Positions 1 through 10,200 of a DNA stretch of 45,123 nucleotides are shown piece after piece (within the stretch, counting starts at the first letter, position 1; every line of letters starts with the position of its first letter). Source of the stretch: Verrucomicrobiota bacterium. GTDB lineage: Bacteria; Verrucomicrobiota; Verrucomicrobiia; Limisphaerales; JAIPKD01. Under the pieces are notes generated by a model, which saw only the letters and a program-made list of their open reading frames with translations, did no database searches and was not told the DNA's origin. Position numbers and translations under genes: made by a program. The stretch is from assembly GCA_021733835.1 (NCBI GenBank), contig JAIPKD010000019.1, positions 1 through 45,123 on the forward strand, written 5' to 3'.

Positions 1-133
1 CCAGCTGCCGCCACATCATCTTCCGGAATACCTCCTTCTCATCCTTCTCAAGCAGCCACTCTCCTCCCACTACCCTGTTGATGCAGTGGTATACCGCCGC
101 CTCTGCCCTTGCCTTGATCCTTGGTGTCCTCAT
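1..133 (-). CDS. RAYT (REP-associated tyrosine transposase), N-terminal part, cut by window edge
   Basis: Only the first 44 codons lie in the window; the gene runs off the left edge. The reading starts at the ATG at 131-133. The peptide begins MRTPRIKARAEAAVYHCINR, and the Y-H-C-I-N-R box at residues 15-20 is the N-terminal signature of Y1/RAYT-type transposases, which cut and join single-stranded DNA at REP palindromes. The catalytic HUH motif and tyrosine would lie outside the window. A second RAYT, seen only as its C-terminal part, sits at the other end on the same strand. The family call rests on this short motif, so whether the gene is intact is unknown. Confidence 0.7.
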   Translation of the reverse strand, partial: MRTPRIKARAEAAVYHCINRVVGGEWLLEKDEKEVFRKMMWRQL

Positions 134-238
134 CTGTTGATGCCTTTACATAGTCAGTTAATGTTTAGAGATATATTAAATGATATTTGTTTTATGTCAA
201 CAGGCTGAATGATATAAATGATTAGAAATAAGATTTTA

Positions 239-1744
239 TTAAAATAAATACATATTTAATGTAAGGACAGATTCCACCTGCAACCGGCTATGTTTGAGTG
301 TCAATTCGTAGACCGTATCACCTTCGGCTGTAATACAACGAAATGACACCTCGGGATCATCAGCTGTTAAATCGAATGTTAACAAACCGAAGGAATTACC
401 TTTGTTATACGAGAACAAGGCTTCATCTTTCGTCGGATGCGTATGGTTGTTTGTCAATTTCGAAGTTTCGAATTCAAAGATGTCATAGCCGGCGGGGCGT
501 TCGATTTTATAAACATCCGTTCTATGACGATCGGCCGACAACAATATTACGCCGTCGATTTTCTCACGATCGATCAAAGATAATATCTCCTCTCTCTCCC
601 TCCTTACGCCCCACCACGAATCTGCGCCCCCCTTGTCGGCATGCTTCGTCCATAACGTACCTGAAGCGATTACCTTGAAAGTGGCGGTTGAAGTCTTGAG
701 TTTATCAAAAAGCCATTGTTTTTGAGCCGAGCCAAGCATAGTACCTTCTTCAAACGCCCTGTAGTAGCGTCCATCAGTCATGAAAAAGTCGACATCGCCG
801 ATGGAAAAATCGAACCAGCAACCCGGTTGTTCTTCACCTCCACCGTAATACGGGTTATTCCAGTTTTGTTTAAACACACGCCAAACACGTGGCTTCCACT
901 CGGGCTTGAACGGATTCAGTCCACCCGCACAGTCGTTCTTTCCAAAATCATGATCATCCCAAATAGCGTAAATTGCCGTTGTCCCCGTCATGCGCCTGAA
1001 TTCCGGCCGCATCTGACGCCGGTAATAGTGTACTCGCTGTCTGTTACGAAACTCCGGATTATCTATATAAACATTATCGCCGAGAAACAAGAATGCCAAC
1101 GGATCAAACGAGGCGATAGTATCCCAAATCCGTTCATTCTCCGGTATATACCGCGCACCTCCGCCGAAACCCACGCTAAACTTCGCCTTCTGATGTTTTG
1201 CCGGAAACGTCCTAAATCGTCTGCGCTCAGGCCTTTGAATCTGCTTGCCATTTACAAGAATATCATAATGGTACGCCGTGCTTGGTTCCAAGCCTTTAAC
1301 ATCCATCAATGCAGTGAAATCCGCATCCGCGCCGGTCTTAACCTTGTCTGTTTTGATTACCTCAACGGGTTGATCTACAGCGGCGTCCGGCCATACTCTC
1401 GCTTGCACCATCGCCGATCCGGGTGTTCGAATCCAAAGACGTGCACTTTGATCAGTAACAGCGCCTAAGATGGGTCCCCCAAAAAGTCTGAGATCGTTTT
1501 TCTCAATAATCGCCTTGAACTTGGCATTATCTATTATACCCGCCAATCCTGCGTCCGGTTCGTTGTAATTATATAAGGAGTCGAGTAGAAAAGCGTCGAG
1601 TTCGCCGATAATCGGCGTTGATTTAGGAGTCTGTATCGGCTCCTTGGCATGCAACATCACGCCTAAAAGGGACGTTACTATCATAGTCAACAAACAGATG
1701 TCCTTGCTCACTGTTTTCCAGCATTTACACTCGATCAATTTCAT
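239..1744 (-). CDS. PhoD-like metallophosphatase, secreted
   Basis: This protein is similar to alkaline phosphatase D/phospholipase D (PhoD), a metal-dependent phosphodiesterase/phosphomonoesterase acting outside the cytoplasm. Visible motifs are F-L-G-D-N-V-Y-I-D, I-W-D-D-H-D-F-G-K-N-D and L-S-A-D-R-H, the metal-binding blocks of the family. They follow a beta-sandwich N-terminal domain at roughly residues 75-190. I chose the ATG at 1742-1744 (501 residues) because it has an AGAGG Shine-Dalgarno five bases upstream and is followed by a signal peptide ending near LLGVMLHA. The ATG at 1780 lacks a ribosome site and adds 12 residues. It lies downstream of the pspF-type gene on the same strand with a 158-base gap. 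The substrate cannot be read from sequence. Confidence 0.85.
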   Translation of the reverse strand: MKLIECKCWKTVSKDICLLTMIVTSLLGVMLHAKEPIQTPKSTPIIGELDAFLLDSLYNYNEPDAGLAGIIDNAKFKAIIEKNDLRLFGGPILGAVTDQSARLWIRTPGSAMVQARVWPDAAVDQPVEVIKTDKVKTGADADFTALMDVKGLEPSTAYHYDILVNGKQIQRPERRRFRTFPAKHQKAKFSVGFGGGARYIPENERIWDTIASFDPLAFLFLGDNVYIDNPEFRNRQRVHYYRRQMRPEFRRMTGTTAIYAIWDDHDFGKNDCAGGLNPFKPEWKPRVWRVFKQNWNNPYYGGGEEQPGCWFDFSIGDVDFFMTDGRYYRAFEEGTMLGSAQKQWLFDKLKTSTATFKVIASGTLWTKHADKGGADSWWGVRREREEILSLIDREKIDGVILLSADRHRTDVYKIERPAGYDIFEFETSKLTNNHTHPTKDEALFSYNKGNSFGLLTFDLTADDPEVSFRCITAEGDTVYELTLKHSRLQVESVLTLNMYLF

Positions 1745-1803
1745 AAGTGCCTCTGTAACATTCTGATATAATTTTTTCATTAACTGAGAATTTTATTAAT
1801 TGA

Positions 1804-1878
1804 TTAACATTCTTTTTTTTTCGATGACATGTTAACCATCCATATATTCTAAATGTTTTGATTCATCAGCAATTGCTG
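1804..1878. promoter_or_regulatory. Inverted repeats between the pspF-like and phoD-like genes
   Basis: The gap contains a perfect 12-base palindrome CAGCAATTGCTG (1867-1878) and a split inverted repeat TTAACAT (1804-1810) / ATGTTAA (1829-1835). The second repeat sits around an A/T tract and could be an operator or weak hairpin in front of the phosphatase gene. No -24/-12 sigma-54 promoter is visible here. Function is inferred only from symmetry and position. Confidence 0.25.
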
Positions 1879-1902
1879 CGGGAAAGGATCAAAATCCGCT
1901 AT

Positions 1903-2925
1903 TTAAGACTGACCCTGAATTCTTTTGATCTCTGACTTGTACTTTTTTAACAGCGCGCGGAACTGATCATAACTAATGCCGAGGAGTTTTGCCGCCTCAC
2001 TTTGATGAAAGTGCGATTTCTGAAGTGATTTCCATAATGTGTCTATCTCCAACTTTTTCACGGCATTGGGAAGGTTGTCTTCGCCCAAAAGCCAAACATC
2101 GGATGATTGTTGTTTATCAAACTTCGCATTAGGGATTGTATGACCGATATTTTCAGCGTCTAAAACCCGTTCAAACGGATCGAATTCAATGGAAGATATT
2201 ATGATTGAATCATTTAAATAAACCGCTCTTTCTACGACATTTTTAAGCTCTCGGACATTGCCCGGCCATGGAAATCGCTCTAAATCCGATATCGCAGATT
2301 CGTCAAATTCGGGCGGTTCCGGTTTTTTAAGCTCGGAAGACATCCGCGCGGCAAAATGTCTTGCCAGCAGCATTATGTCTCCGTGTCTTTCTCTCAACGG
2401 AGGAATGCGTAGGACTTCAAAGGCGAGTCTATCCAGGAGATCGGCTTTAAATCGGTTTTGCTCGACCAACATAGGAATATCGGCATTCGTAGCGCCTATT
2501 ATGCGTACATCGACACGGATTGAGTTTGAGCTTCCGACCCGTTCAAATTCGCCGTATTCAACGACACGAAGGATTTTTTCTTGGACTTCCATTGGAATAT
2601 TTCCGATTTCATCCAAGAGCAGGGTTCCCTCGTGAGCGGCCTCGAATCGCCCTCTTCTGATTTGTGTTGCACCGGTAAAGGCACCTTGTTCGTGACCAAA
2701 CAACTCGTCTTCGATCAACGAAGGCGCGAGAGCGGAACAATTTAGTGCGACAAGCGGCCCCTGCCATCTTTGGGATAAGTAGTGCAGTTTTCTTGCCGCT
2801 AATTCCTTACCAGTACCCCGTTCACCGATGATTAACACCGGTCTATCCACCTTAGACACCCTCGAAAGCCGTTCCTGGAAGTTTAGGAAAGTTTCTGATT
2901 CGCCCAGTGCTTCTTGTAATCGCAT
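1903..2925 (-). CDS. pspF: PspF-type sigma-54-dependent transcription activator (enhancer-binding protein)
   Basis: This is an AAA+ activator that remodels sigma-54 RNA polymerase. It has Walker A G-E-R-G-T-G-K-E, the sigma-54 contact loop G-A-F-T-G-A intact, an L-L-D-E Walker B, an arginine-finger region, and a C-terminal Fis-type helix-turn-helix (S-E-A-A-K-L-L-G-I-S). There is no N-terminal receiver or sensor domain, and the order and wording match E. coli PspF closely from the first residues, including P-V-L-I-I-G-E-R-G-T-G-K-E. PspF is normally held by PspA and drives the phage-shock operon. I prefer the ATG at 2923-2925 (340 residues; AGGA nine bases upstream), whose N-terminus aligns with PspF. 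An upstream ATG at 2982 would lie right at the predicted transcription start. No pspA/B/C gene is in the window. Confidence 0.85.
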   Translation of the reverse strand: MRLQEALGESETFLNFQERLSRVSKVDRPVLIIGERGTGKELAARKLHYLSQRWQGPLVALNCSALAPSLIEDELFGHEQGAFTGATQIRRGRFEAAHEGTLLLDEIGNIPMEVQEKILRVVEYGEFERVGSSNSIRVDVRIIGATNADIPMLVEQNRFKADLLDRLAFEVLRIPPLRERHGDIMLLARHFAARMSSELKKPEPPEFDESAISDLERFPWPGNVRELKNVVERAVYLNDSIIISSIEFDPFERVLDAENIGHTIPNAKFDKQQSSDVWLLGEDNLPNAVKKLEIDTLWKSLQKSHFHQSEAAKLLGISYDQFRALLKKYKSEIKRIQGQS

Positions 2926-2990
2926 ATCAGTCAATCCTGGATCAATTACCAGATTACTCCGAATTTTCCTTTGACCGGACATTAGTAATC

Positions 2991-3024
2991 TTTATAGTAA
3001 AAAGCGATTTGTTCGTCAAACAAA
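2991..3024 (-). promoter_or_regulatory. Sigma-70-like promoter of the pspF-like gene with overlapping inverted repeat
   Basis: On the minus strand TTGACG (3014-3019) and TATAAA (2991-2996) are separated by exactly 17 bases, a near-consensus promoter. An inverted repeat TTTGTT-N5-AACAAA (3008-3024) overlaps the -35 box and could be an operator, as PspF of E. coli represses its own promoter. Predicted transcription would start close to the ATG at 2982, which favours the downstream start at 2925. The promoter match is seen directly; the operator role is inferred. Confidence 0.5.
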
Positions 3025-3195
3025 CTGTTCATTTGCCGGCGCTGGGAATTTCGTCAGATTAAGAAAATCGATCAGTGTTCCACTTCCTCATAATATATTA
3101 CAATAATACAAATGTATATTATATTTAAATATTGATATTAATAACACTCGTTTTCAAGATTGAATTATTCAAGATAACAGGTCAATATCTGAGTG

Positions 3196-4167
3196 ATGGA
3201 TTATATTGAAAGGTGTAAGGAAGTTCTGGATATCGAGATAGCCGCACTTGAGCAGCTGCGAGATCGAATTGATCCCGGTTTTTCCAAGGCGGTTGACACG
3301 ATAGTATCGGTTGTTAACAACAAGGCAAAACTGGTTGTTGTCGGCGTAGGTAAATCCGGGCTTATCGGTAGGAAGATATCCGCCACGTTCACCAGCACGG
3401 GCACTCCGAGCGTTGTACTGAACAGTACGGACGCATTACATGGCGATCTGGGGATAATCATCGACGGGGATGCGATACTGGCATTGAGCTATTCCGGTGA
3501 ATCCGAGGAGATACTTCGTCTTTTACCCGTCATTAAAAGGTTTAATGTTAAGATAATAGGCATGACCGGCAACGGAAATTCAGCGCTCGCGGAGGCAAGC
3601 GATATTGTATTGAACGTGGGCATTTCCCGTGAGGCATGCCCGTTTAATCTGGCACCTACTGCGAGCACGACTGTTATGCTGGCGCTGGGCGATGCACTTG
3701 CCATGGCCGTCCTTTCCGGACGGGGTTTCACGAAAAAGGATTTTGCACGGCTTCATCCTTCCGGTTCCATCGGTAAGACATTGTTGTTGCGGGTACGGGA
3801 TATAATGCGAACGGGCAAACGCTACGCCATTGCGAATGCAGATATATCCGTAAAAGACGCGTTATTGGAAATGACCCGTACGAAATCGGGTTGCGTATGT
3901 GTCACGAACAAGGAAGGGCGGCTTGTCGGCGTATTTACCGATGGTGATTTACGGCGTCATATTACCAAGGGAACAACGGCGTTGTCGCTACCGCTTTCAG
4001 AGGTAATGACTTCGCGGCCCATTTGCATCCGTGCCGACTCGCTTGCGGCGGAGGCCTTGAGGATTTTCAATGAGCGTAACATCGATGATTTGATCGTCGT
4101 GAACGACCAACATTATCCGGTAGGCACGATTGATTCACAGGATTTACCAAAGCTCAAGCTCACTTGA
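3196..4167 (+). CDS. kdsD: Arabinose-5-phosphate isomerase (KdsD/KpsF/GutQ family)
   Basis: The family interconverts D-ribulose 5-phosphate and D-arabinose 5-phosphate, the first step toward Kdo for lipopolysaccharide, in the cytoplasm. The protein has an N-terminal SIS domain (about residues 30-185) with G-V-G-K-S-G-L-I-G-R-K and N-S-T-D-A-L-H-G-D-L-G. Two CBS domains follow (about 205-320), the standard arrangement and length (323 residues from the ATG at 3196; a GTG three bases earlier is possible). It suggests a Gram-negative envelope. Kdo synthase is not in the window. The next gene starts 34 bases downstream on the same strand and may be co-transcribed. Confidence 0.93.
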   Translation: MDYIERCKEVLDIEIAALEQLRDRIDPGFSKAVDTIVSVVNNKAKLVVVGVGKSGLIGRKISATFTSTGTPSVVLNSTDALHGDLGIIIDGDAILALSYSGESEEILRLLPVIKRFNVKIIGMTGNGNSALAEASDIVLNVGISREACPFNLAPTASTTVMLALGDALAMAVLSGRGFTKKDFARLHPSGSIGKTLLLRVRDIMRTGKRYAIANADISVKDALLEMTRTKSGCVCVTNKEGRLVGVFTDGDLRRHITKGTTALSLPLSEVMTSRPICIRADSLAAEALRIFNERNIDDLIVVNDQHYPVGTIDSQDLPKLKLT

Positions 4168-4201
4168 CAACTAATTTAAACCGCATCATAAGAAAAGCAT
4201 T

Positions 4202-5929
4202 ATGCGAAGCATCATCATAGCAACATTAATCGGCGTAACCATGGGATTAACAAGTTGCGTAAGCCTAAATCCGGAGGCATCGGAAGTCATATCCAAGCAA
4301 CAGAACCAGGAAGCGATAGAATATAGGATTCAATCCGAAGTGGTTTACGAGGGGGATTATCTTCTTTCCCTGCCGCAGGGTTATGCGGAATCCGAGGACA
4401 ATACTTGGCCGCTCATTTTCTTTTTGCACGGTATCGGCGAACGCGGGGATGATCCTTGGCTTGTTGCAAAGCATGGCCCCCCGAAAATCGTGGGGGACAA
4501 ACCTAACTTTCCATTTATCGTTGTTTCGCCGCAATGCCCGGAGGGACAATGGTGGTCTAGTGATTCATTGATTACGCTCCTGGACGAGATTGAACAGACG
4601 TATCGAGTTGATAAAGAGCGTGTTTACCTGACCGGGCTTAGCATGGGTGGATTCGGCGCCTGGGAGTTGGGGTTACGTTATCCTTGGCGATTCGCGGCGA
4701 TGGCGCCCATTTGCGGCGGCGGCAGTCCGTTTCCAATCCATGGCTTCGGAGAAGGCAAGGCCCGAGCTGTTCGTTCACTTCCCGTTTGGGCGTTTCACGG
4801 CAAAAAAGACAACGTTGTCCCATTATCCGAATCACAAAGGATGGTTGATGCGCTTAAGGAATTCGGGTGCAAAGAGGTCAAACTCACGGTATATCCTGAG
4901 GCCGGACACGATGCATGGACACAAACCTATGATAACCCGGCGCTATATGACTGGTTTCTCGAACACCGGCGGACAAACACATTTAAATATCAACGGGCGC
5001 TTGAACAACGCCGTCGCAATCCTATTGCCACAGCATTTCCGGGTGATAAAGGAATCGAGAAGGCACCCGAGGTGCTTTTCCATGAAGACTTCGAAGGGGC
5101 TTCCTTACAATCGTTGGATAAAAAATGGGATAACATAAGCAACAGTGAAGGCTCGGTAATTACGTTTTCGAAGAATGTTTCGAGGGAAACAAGCGGCCGT
5201 CGGTCGCTTAAAATGACTTCGACACTTGGAGAAAACACCGGCGGACACCTTTACAAGGTTCTTCCCGAAGAAGTAGACTGCGTTTTCGCCAGGTTTTATG
5301 TACGGTTTCCGGAAAACCCCGGATATATCCATCATTTTGTGCATCTCGGCGGATACCGTCCCGCGACTACATATCCACAAGGCGGTGCCGGCGAACGTCC
5401 AAGAGGCGATGAGCGTTTCACAGTGGGGATCGAACCCTTTGGAGAGCACGGCGAATTCGCAGCACCGGGTGTCTGGAATTTTTATGCTTACTGGCCTGAA
5501 ATGAAGATATCCGCGGACGGACGATATTGGGGCAACGGCCTGGGTCCGGCACAACCGGCGGTCGTCCCTCGAGGAAAATGGCAGTGTGTGGAAGTAATGC
5601 TGAAGTGCAATTCGAGTCCGAACACACGCGACGGCGAACTCGCGCTTTGGCTGGACGGCAAACTTGCCATGCACATCCACAAAGGATCACCGAGAACGAA
5701 GTGGACGGGAATGGGCTTTGATCTAACCGACGCCGACGGTGAACCGTTCGAAGGATTTCTCTGGCGTAAAGATTCCGATCTCAAGATTAACTTCTTTTGG
5801 CTTTTATTCTATGTAACCGAAAACGCAGGACTCCAAAACGACGTCAAAAACCAGGCCACCCATAACCAAGTCCGGTTCGACGATATTGTTATCGCCACCT
5901 CATACATTGGGCCGATTGCCCACGAATGA
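4202..5929 (+). CDS. Lipoprotein: CE1/PHB-depolymerase-like esterase fused to a lectin-like domain
   Basis: A lipobox L-T-S-C puts the lipidated cysteine at residue 19, so the mature protein should be membrane-anchored and face the periplasm or outside. Residues about 35-265 form an alpha/beta-hydrolase of the dienelactone hydrolase/LpqC type: oxyanion region F-F-L-H-G-I-G-E-R-G-D, nucleophile elbow G-L-S-M-G-G with Ser147, Asp203 in H-G-K-K-D-N-V-V-P, and His236 in A-G-H-D-A-W. Residues about 275-575 look like a concanavalin-A-type beta-sandwich, as in some polysaccharide lyases or binding modules. A polysaccharide deacylase is likely; the substrate is unknown. No strong Shine-Dalgarno precedes the ATG, but the signal peptide supports the start. 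Confidence 0.75.
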   Translation: MRSIIIATLIGVTMGLTSCVSLNPEASEVISKQQNQEAIEYRIQSEVVYEGDYLLSLPQGYAESEDNTWPLIFFLHGIGERGDDPWLVAKHGPPKIVGDKPNFPFIVVSPQCPEGQWWSSDSLITLLDEIEQTYRVDKERVYLTGLSMGGFGAWELGLRYPWRFAAMAPICGGGSPFPIHGFGEGKARAVRSLPVWAFHGKKDNVVPLSESQRMVDALKEFGCKEVKLTVYPEAGHDAWTQTYDNPALYDWFLEHRRTNTFKYQRALEQRRRNPIATAFPGDKGIEKAPEVLFHEDFEGASLQSLDKKWDNISNSEGSVITFSKNVSRETSGRRSLKMTSTLGENTGGHLYKVLPEEVDCVFARFYVRFPENPGYIHHFVHLGGYRPATTYPQGGAGERPRGDERFTVGIEPFGEHGEFAAPGVWNFYAYWPEMKISADGRYWGNGLGPAQPAVVPRGKWQCVEVMLKCNSSPNTRDGELALWLDGKLAMHIHKGSPRTKWTGMGFDLTDADGEPFEGFLWRKDSDLKINFFWLLFYVTENAGLQNDVKNQATHNQVRFDDIVIATSYIGPIAHE

Positions 5930-6278
5930 CATTGATCATTTTTCGACTCTATCCGCATTTTATTCGAAAAAATGAAATCATGCGACGGCTCCAGCCCGTC
6001 ATTCTTAGCATTTAATTTAAATCCAAAACCCCAAACACACACTGCTTAAGCAAAGGACACACGGTAAACGTCGACTCTTTCGTGTCCGAAAGCCATGATT
6101 TTTCCATCATGATTTCGATCCCGATTTCGTTTGGATTATTCATTCCAACCGCCTGTTCCAGACTATTTCGGCTGACCGAAAATCAACAAAGATTGATCTG
6201 AAACATCCTTTATATATTTGAGCTAAACGTGCTATATTAAAGAAATCCTAGAAAGTTGAAATTTATATCGGAGCGCTC
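5930..6278. other. Intergenic region, 349 bases, no gene seen
   Basis: The stretch between the esterase lipoprotein and the pseudopilin has no convincing open frame. It contains a weak GC hairpin with arms GACGG (5984-5988) and CCGTC (5996-6000) that may end the upstream transcript. A second inverted repeat, CATGAT (6094-6099) / ATCATG (6106-6111), is also present. The last 80 bases are AT-rich and should hold the pseudopilin promoter, but I could not assign boxes with confidence. Confidence 0.5.
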
Positions 6279-7121
6279 ATGAAAGCCGAAGCATATTTGA
6301 TCAAGCAAACACGCAGGAAGCCGACAGAAGTCTACCGGAGGCGATTCATATCCGGAAGTTTCCGAAATACAAGCGCCGTTAAGGCATTTACACTCATTGA
6401 ATTGCTTGTAGTAATTGCGATTATCGCCGTTTTAGCCGGCATGTTGCTTCCCGCGCTTGCCAAGGCCAAACAGAAAGCCTTGCAAACCGCGTGCCTGAAC
6501 AACCTCAAGCAAATAGGCATAGGCACCATGATGTATGTTAATCAATGGAACAAGTACCCGGGATGCATCAAGGTACCTGAATTTTATTATGTTTGGCCGG
6601 TACGCATCCTCAGTCAGATGGATTCAAACCGCGCGGCATTCTGGTGTCCCGCCAACAAGCCCGAGTTCAAATGGGACCCCGAGTATAATCCATCCATCAC
6701 TGAACGCCGCCCGAACTGGCTGGAAGCCTCCTCTGACGGCGTCGGCTTCAGTTACGGTTACAACGACTGGGGGCTCAGGAATCCGACCAGGAACATCAAC
6801 GAGCAACTGGGTCTGGGTGGCGACATAAACCCGCCGGCACAACCCGAGTTATCGGCGAGCAGGATTAAGATGCCGGCTGATATGATCATGCTGGCTGACA
6901 GTCTATCAGATTACTCGTGGGACGGGAACGTAGACCCCAAGGAATCCGATCAATGGCCTTCGGATCGTCACGGCGGGCGATGTAACATTATGTTCGCCGA
7001 CGGGCATGCGGATTCAGCGTTGCGCTCGGACGTTGTAGACCCCGGAAACATTCAGTGGCGAAAGCGATGGAATAACGATAATCAACCACATATGGAAATT
7101 CGTTGGCAGGGTGAGAACTAA
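6279..7121 (+). CDS. Type II secretion-like pseudopilin (prepilin N-terminal motif, H-X9-DG C-terminus)
   Basis: The class-III prepilin signal [16 protein letters not shown] begins after an unusually long 36-residue basic leader. Cleavage is expected between Ala36 and Phe37, with Glu41 at the +5 position; alanine replaces the usual glycine at -1. A single hydrophobic helix follows, then a globular domain ending in [14 protein letters not shown], the H-X9-DG motif. Such pseudopilins are heavily expanded in Lentisphaerota, Verrucomicrobiota and Planctomycetota. A GGAG Shine-Dalgarno lies six bases before the ATG. It precedes the giant CotH exoprotein but is separated from it by a terminator. 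A structural or secretion-guiding role is inferred only. Confidence 0.9.
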   Translation: MKAEAYLIKQTRRKPTEVYRRRFISGSFRNTSAVKAFTLIELLVVIAIIAVLAGMLLPALAKAKQKALQTACLNNLKQIGIGTMMYVNQWNKYPGCIKVPEFYYVWPVRILSQMDSNRAAFWCPANKPEFKWDPEYNPSITERRPNWLEASSDGVGFSYGYNDWGLRNPTRNINEQLGLGGDINPPAQPELSASRIKMPADMIMLADSLSDYSWDGNVDPKESDQWPSDRHGGRCNIMFADGHADSALRSDVVDPGNIQWRKRWNNDNQPHMEIRWQGEN

Positions 7122-7206
7122 ACTCTTTTAATCGCAACCGGCCCTGATTTGTTTATTATCTCGGCATCAAGAGTTAAGCCTTCACATAAAGCGGCGCTTA
7201 CATAAC

Positions 7207-7241
7207 AATCCGGCTTGTGCAAATGAGCCGGATTAATTTTT
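7207..7241 (+). terminator. Rho-independent terminator after the pseudopilin gene
   Basis: A perfect nine-base stem, AATCCGGCT (7207-7215) and AGCCGGATT (7226-7234), encloses a ten-base loop and is followed by a T-rich run starting at 7237. It lies 85 bases after the pseudopilin stop and 26 bases before the next start, so it should separate the two transcription units. Confidence 0.75.
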
Positions 7242-7266
7242 ATATTAACGATTTGAATATATATTC

Positions 7267-10200
7267 ATGTATCATTTAGATTACCGAATCGCGTCTGTCA
7301 TTGCTTTTATAATTCGTAGCCTTTGCAGTGTCGTTATTGCGACGGCTTTTTTTTCGGCAACGGCTGCGGCGATAAAGGCCGATATCGCGATCCTAGACAA
7401 GTGGGAAGCATCCAATCTATCGGAACTTAACGACGGCGACAGCGTCGGCACGTGGCTCAGCATGGAAGGTCGCCCGGCCCAAGGCGCCGCCGGTGAGCAA
7501 CCGGTGTTGGTTACACACGCCACCCCCACGGGCAAGCCGGCCGTATACTTCGCCGGAGACCTCCTGACAGCGGCACAAAGTCCCGTAGCGGGGCATACTA
7601 ACTTTTCGATTATCCTGGTCTTCCGAGCCACCGAGCCGGGCGTAGACCGCTCAGTGCAATGGTGGGGGAAAACCGGCATAATCGATGCGGAACAGCCGGG
7701 CTTCACCGAAGACTGGGGTGTAGTCATCGACGAATCCGGTCAACTCGGCTTCGGAACTGGGAGCAGTGACACATCGACATACTACACCAAGTCCGGCTCA
7801 TTGGTTGACGGACATTTCCATGCCACGGCGGTCATGTGGGGCAACGGAGAACAAAAGCTCATCGTCGATGAGATGTCAGCCGTCTCCCAACGTGGGGCAT
7901 CTACCCTGCCCAGGAGCGATGCGGGATTCTCATTCGGCGGCATCCACACCGGTGAAGCCGGCAAGCGCTTCAGCGGCTATATAGCCGAGGCGCGGTTTTA
8001 CGCCAAGGCACTCACGGAAAACGAGGCAAGGGATGTCATTGCAGAATTAACGCAAAAATACATAGTCGGGAATTCACCGTTTATAAGATTATTCGAGGCC
8101 GAACCAAAAGAAATATTCCTCGGCGACAATATACGGCTTTCATGGAACACGACGAACTGCGCGTCCCTAATCCTCGAGCCTGGTTTCGGACACGTGCAAA
8201 CGCCCCGGGGCGAATTGGAATTGGCCCTGGAAACAAACACGACCTTCACCTTATTCGGAATAGGCAACAACCAAACAAACTCGGCGCATGTCACCGTCAC
8301 TGTAAACCCGGGCAAGCCGATAGCCGATCCGCAATCAATTCAAACCACCCAGAACGAATCGGTAACGATCGAACTCACAGGCGCCGATCCCAACAAAGAA
8401 CCATTAACATATTCCATACATTCTCCACCCGCGCACGGACAACTGCACGGCACACCGCCCAACCTTCAGTATGTGCCGGACACCGACTACACAGGCAATG
8501 ATTCCTTCGAATTCACCGTGAACGACGGCCACACCGAGTCTGCGCCGGCCGCTGTTGTCCTCCGGATAATTCCCGCGCCGACGGCGCCGACTGATATTAT
8601 CATGAGCACCTCGGCCATCTTACCGAGGCTGGATAAAAACGAGACCGTCGCGCTCGTCCGGGCAATAGACCCAAACATAACCGACATTCACACCTTCGAA
8701 ATCCTCCCCATTGAAGGCGCAGCCCCGCCGCCACTGGATATTGTGAACGGCGAGATACGAACCACGCAGGAATTCACAGGCGATCCCGGCAAAGTGTTAT
8801 CCTTCAAAATCCGCGCCTCCGATCAACTCGGTATGACGTTGGACAAGTATTTCTCGTTATCGGTCAACGACGACAAACCGGGTATCATAATCAATGAAAT
8901 CCATTACAATCCCGAGCTGAACACAGTCCCGGCGGAATTTATCGAGCTGTATAACACTCGCGGAACCGCCGTCGACCTCTCGGGATGGAGCTTCGACGGC
9001 GCTATCCACTACATTTTTCCCGAAGGCAGCATCATACCACCAGGTGGATACTTGGTTATATCGCAATCCCCCGAGACCATCATGAGCAAGCACGAAATCA
9101 GCGCGCTCGGCCCATGGGAAGGCAAATTGAATAACGAGGGCGAGAACGTACAACTCTATGACGCGACCCGGAATAGCGTGGACGCAGTAGATTACCGTTC
9201 CGTATTCCCCTGGCCGATCGCCGCAAACGGCGAAGGCGGCTCAATGGAACTGATACATCCCCGGCTCGATAACAATCTCGGCAGCTCGTGGAAGACGAAA
9301 ATCCCCGATACAATCCAGCAGCCCGAAGTATTTATATCAGAATCCGACGACACATGGCGTCTGCGAAAGGGCACAAACGAACCTTCAACCACTCTATACT
9401 CGTGGACAAAACCGGAATTCGTCGAAGACGACACCTGGCGCACCATCGAAACGCCGGTTGGTTACGGTGACAACGATGACCGCACTGTCCTTGGTGATAT
9501 GCCCGGTAATTACACAACCGCGTACCTGCGTCATACGTTTTTGACAGACTCAAATGCAGTCCCTTCCACCCTAGACCTCCGGCTTTACGTGGATGACGGC
9601 GCAATTATATGGATAAACGGCAAAGAGGTCTTGAGACGACACGTTTCCAGCGGCGAAAAACGATTCGACGACGTCACCGGCGCCGCTCATCACGAGCGCG
9701 AATGGGAAAACATCCGGATCATGAACGCCTGGGAATTCCTCGTTCCCGGCCGGAATGTTTTGGCCGTACAAGTACTTAATACCGACATAGACAGCAGCGA
9801 TCTCTCGTTCGACCTCGAGTTGAAGGAAGCAGCCGAGTCTAACTCCCTGCCCCGGCCGTCGCCCGGCCGGCGGAACGCCGTCTATTCCTTCAAAGCGGCG
9901 CCGAACATTCGACAGGTCAATCACAATCCCGAGCGCCCCGGCTCGGATAACACATGCCGAATAACGGCGAAAGTAACCGATCCGGAAGGCGTCGAATCCG
10001 TCACACTCGAGTACCAGTTGCTCCCGCCGGGCGGGTTCATCCCTTCCTACATCCCGCTGACACCATCCGAGCTCCAGGCGAATCCTTCCCGTAACCCGGA
10101 ATCGAATCCCGAATACTCCGAAAACTGGCAACAAATTGAAATGCTCGATGACGGCATTCGCGGTGATAACACCGCCGGGGACGACTACTTCACAGCCATT

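Noticed and set aside
716-1468. 250-residue open frame on the plus strand
   Set aside because: It is antisense to the phosphatase gene, whose motifs are clear; the frame itself has no domain.
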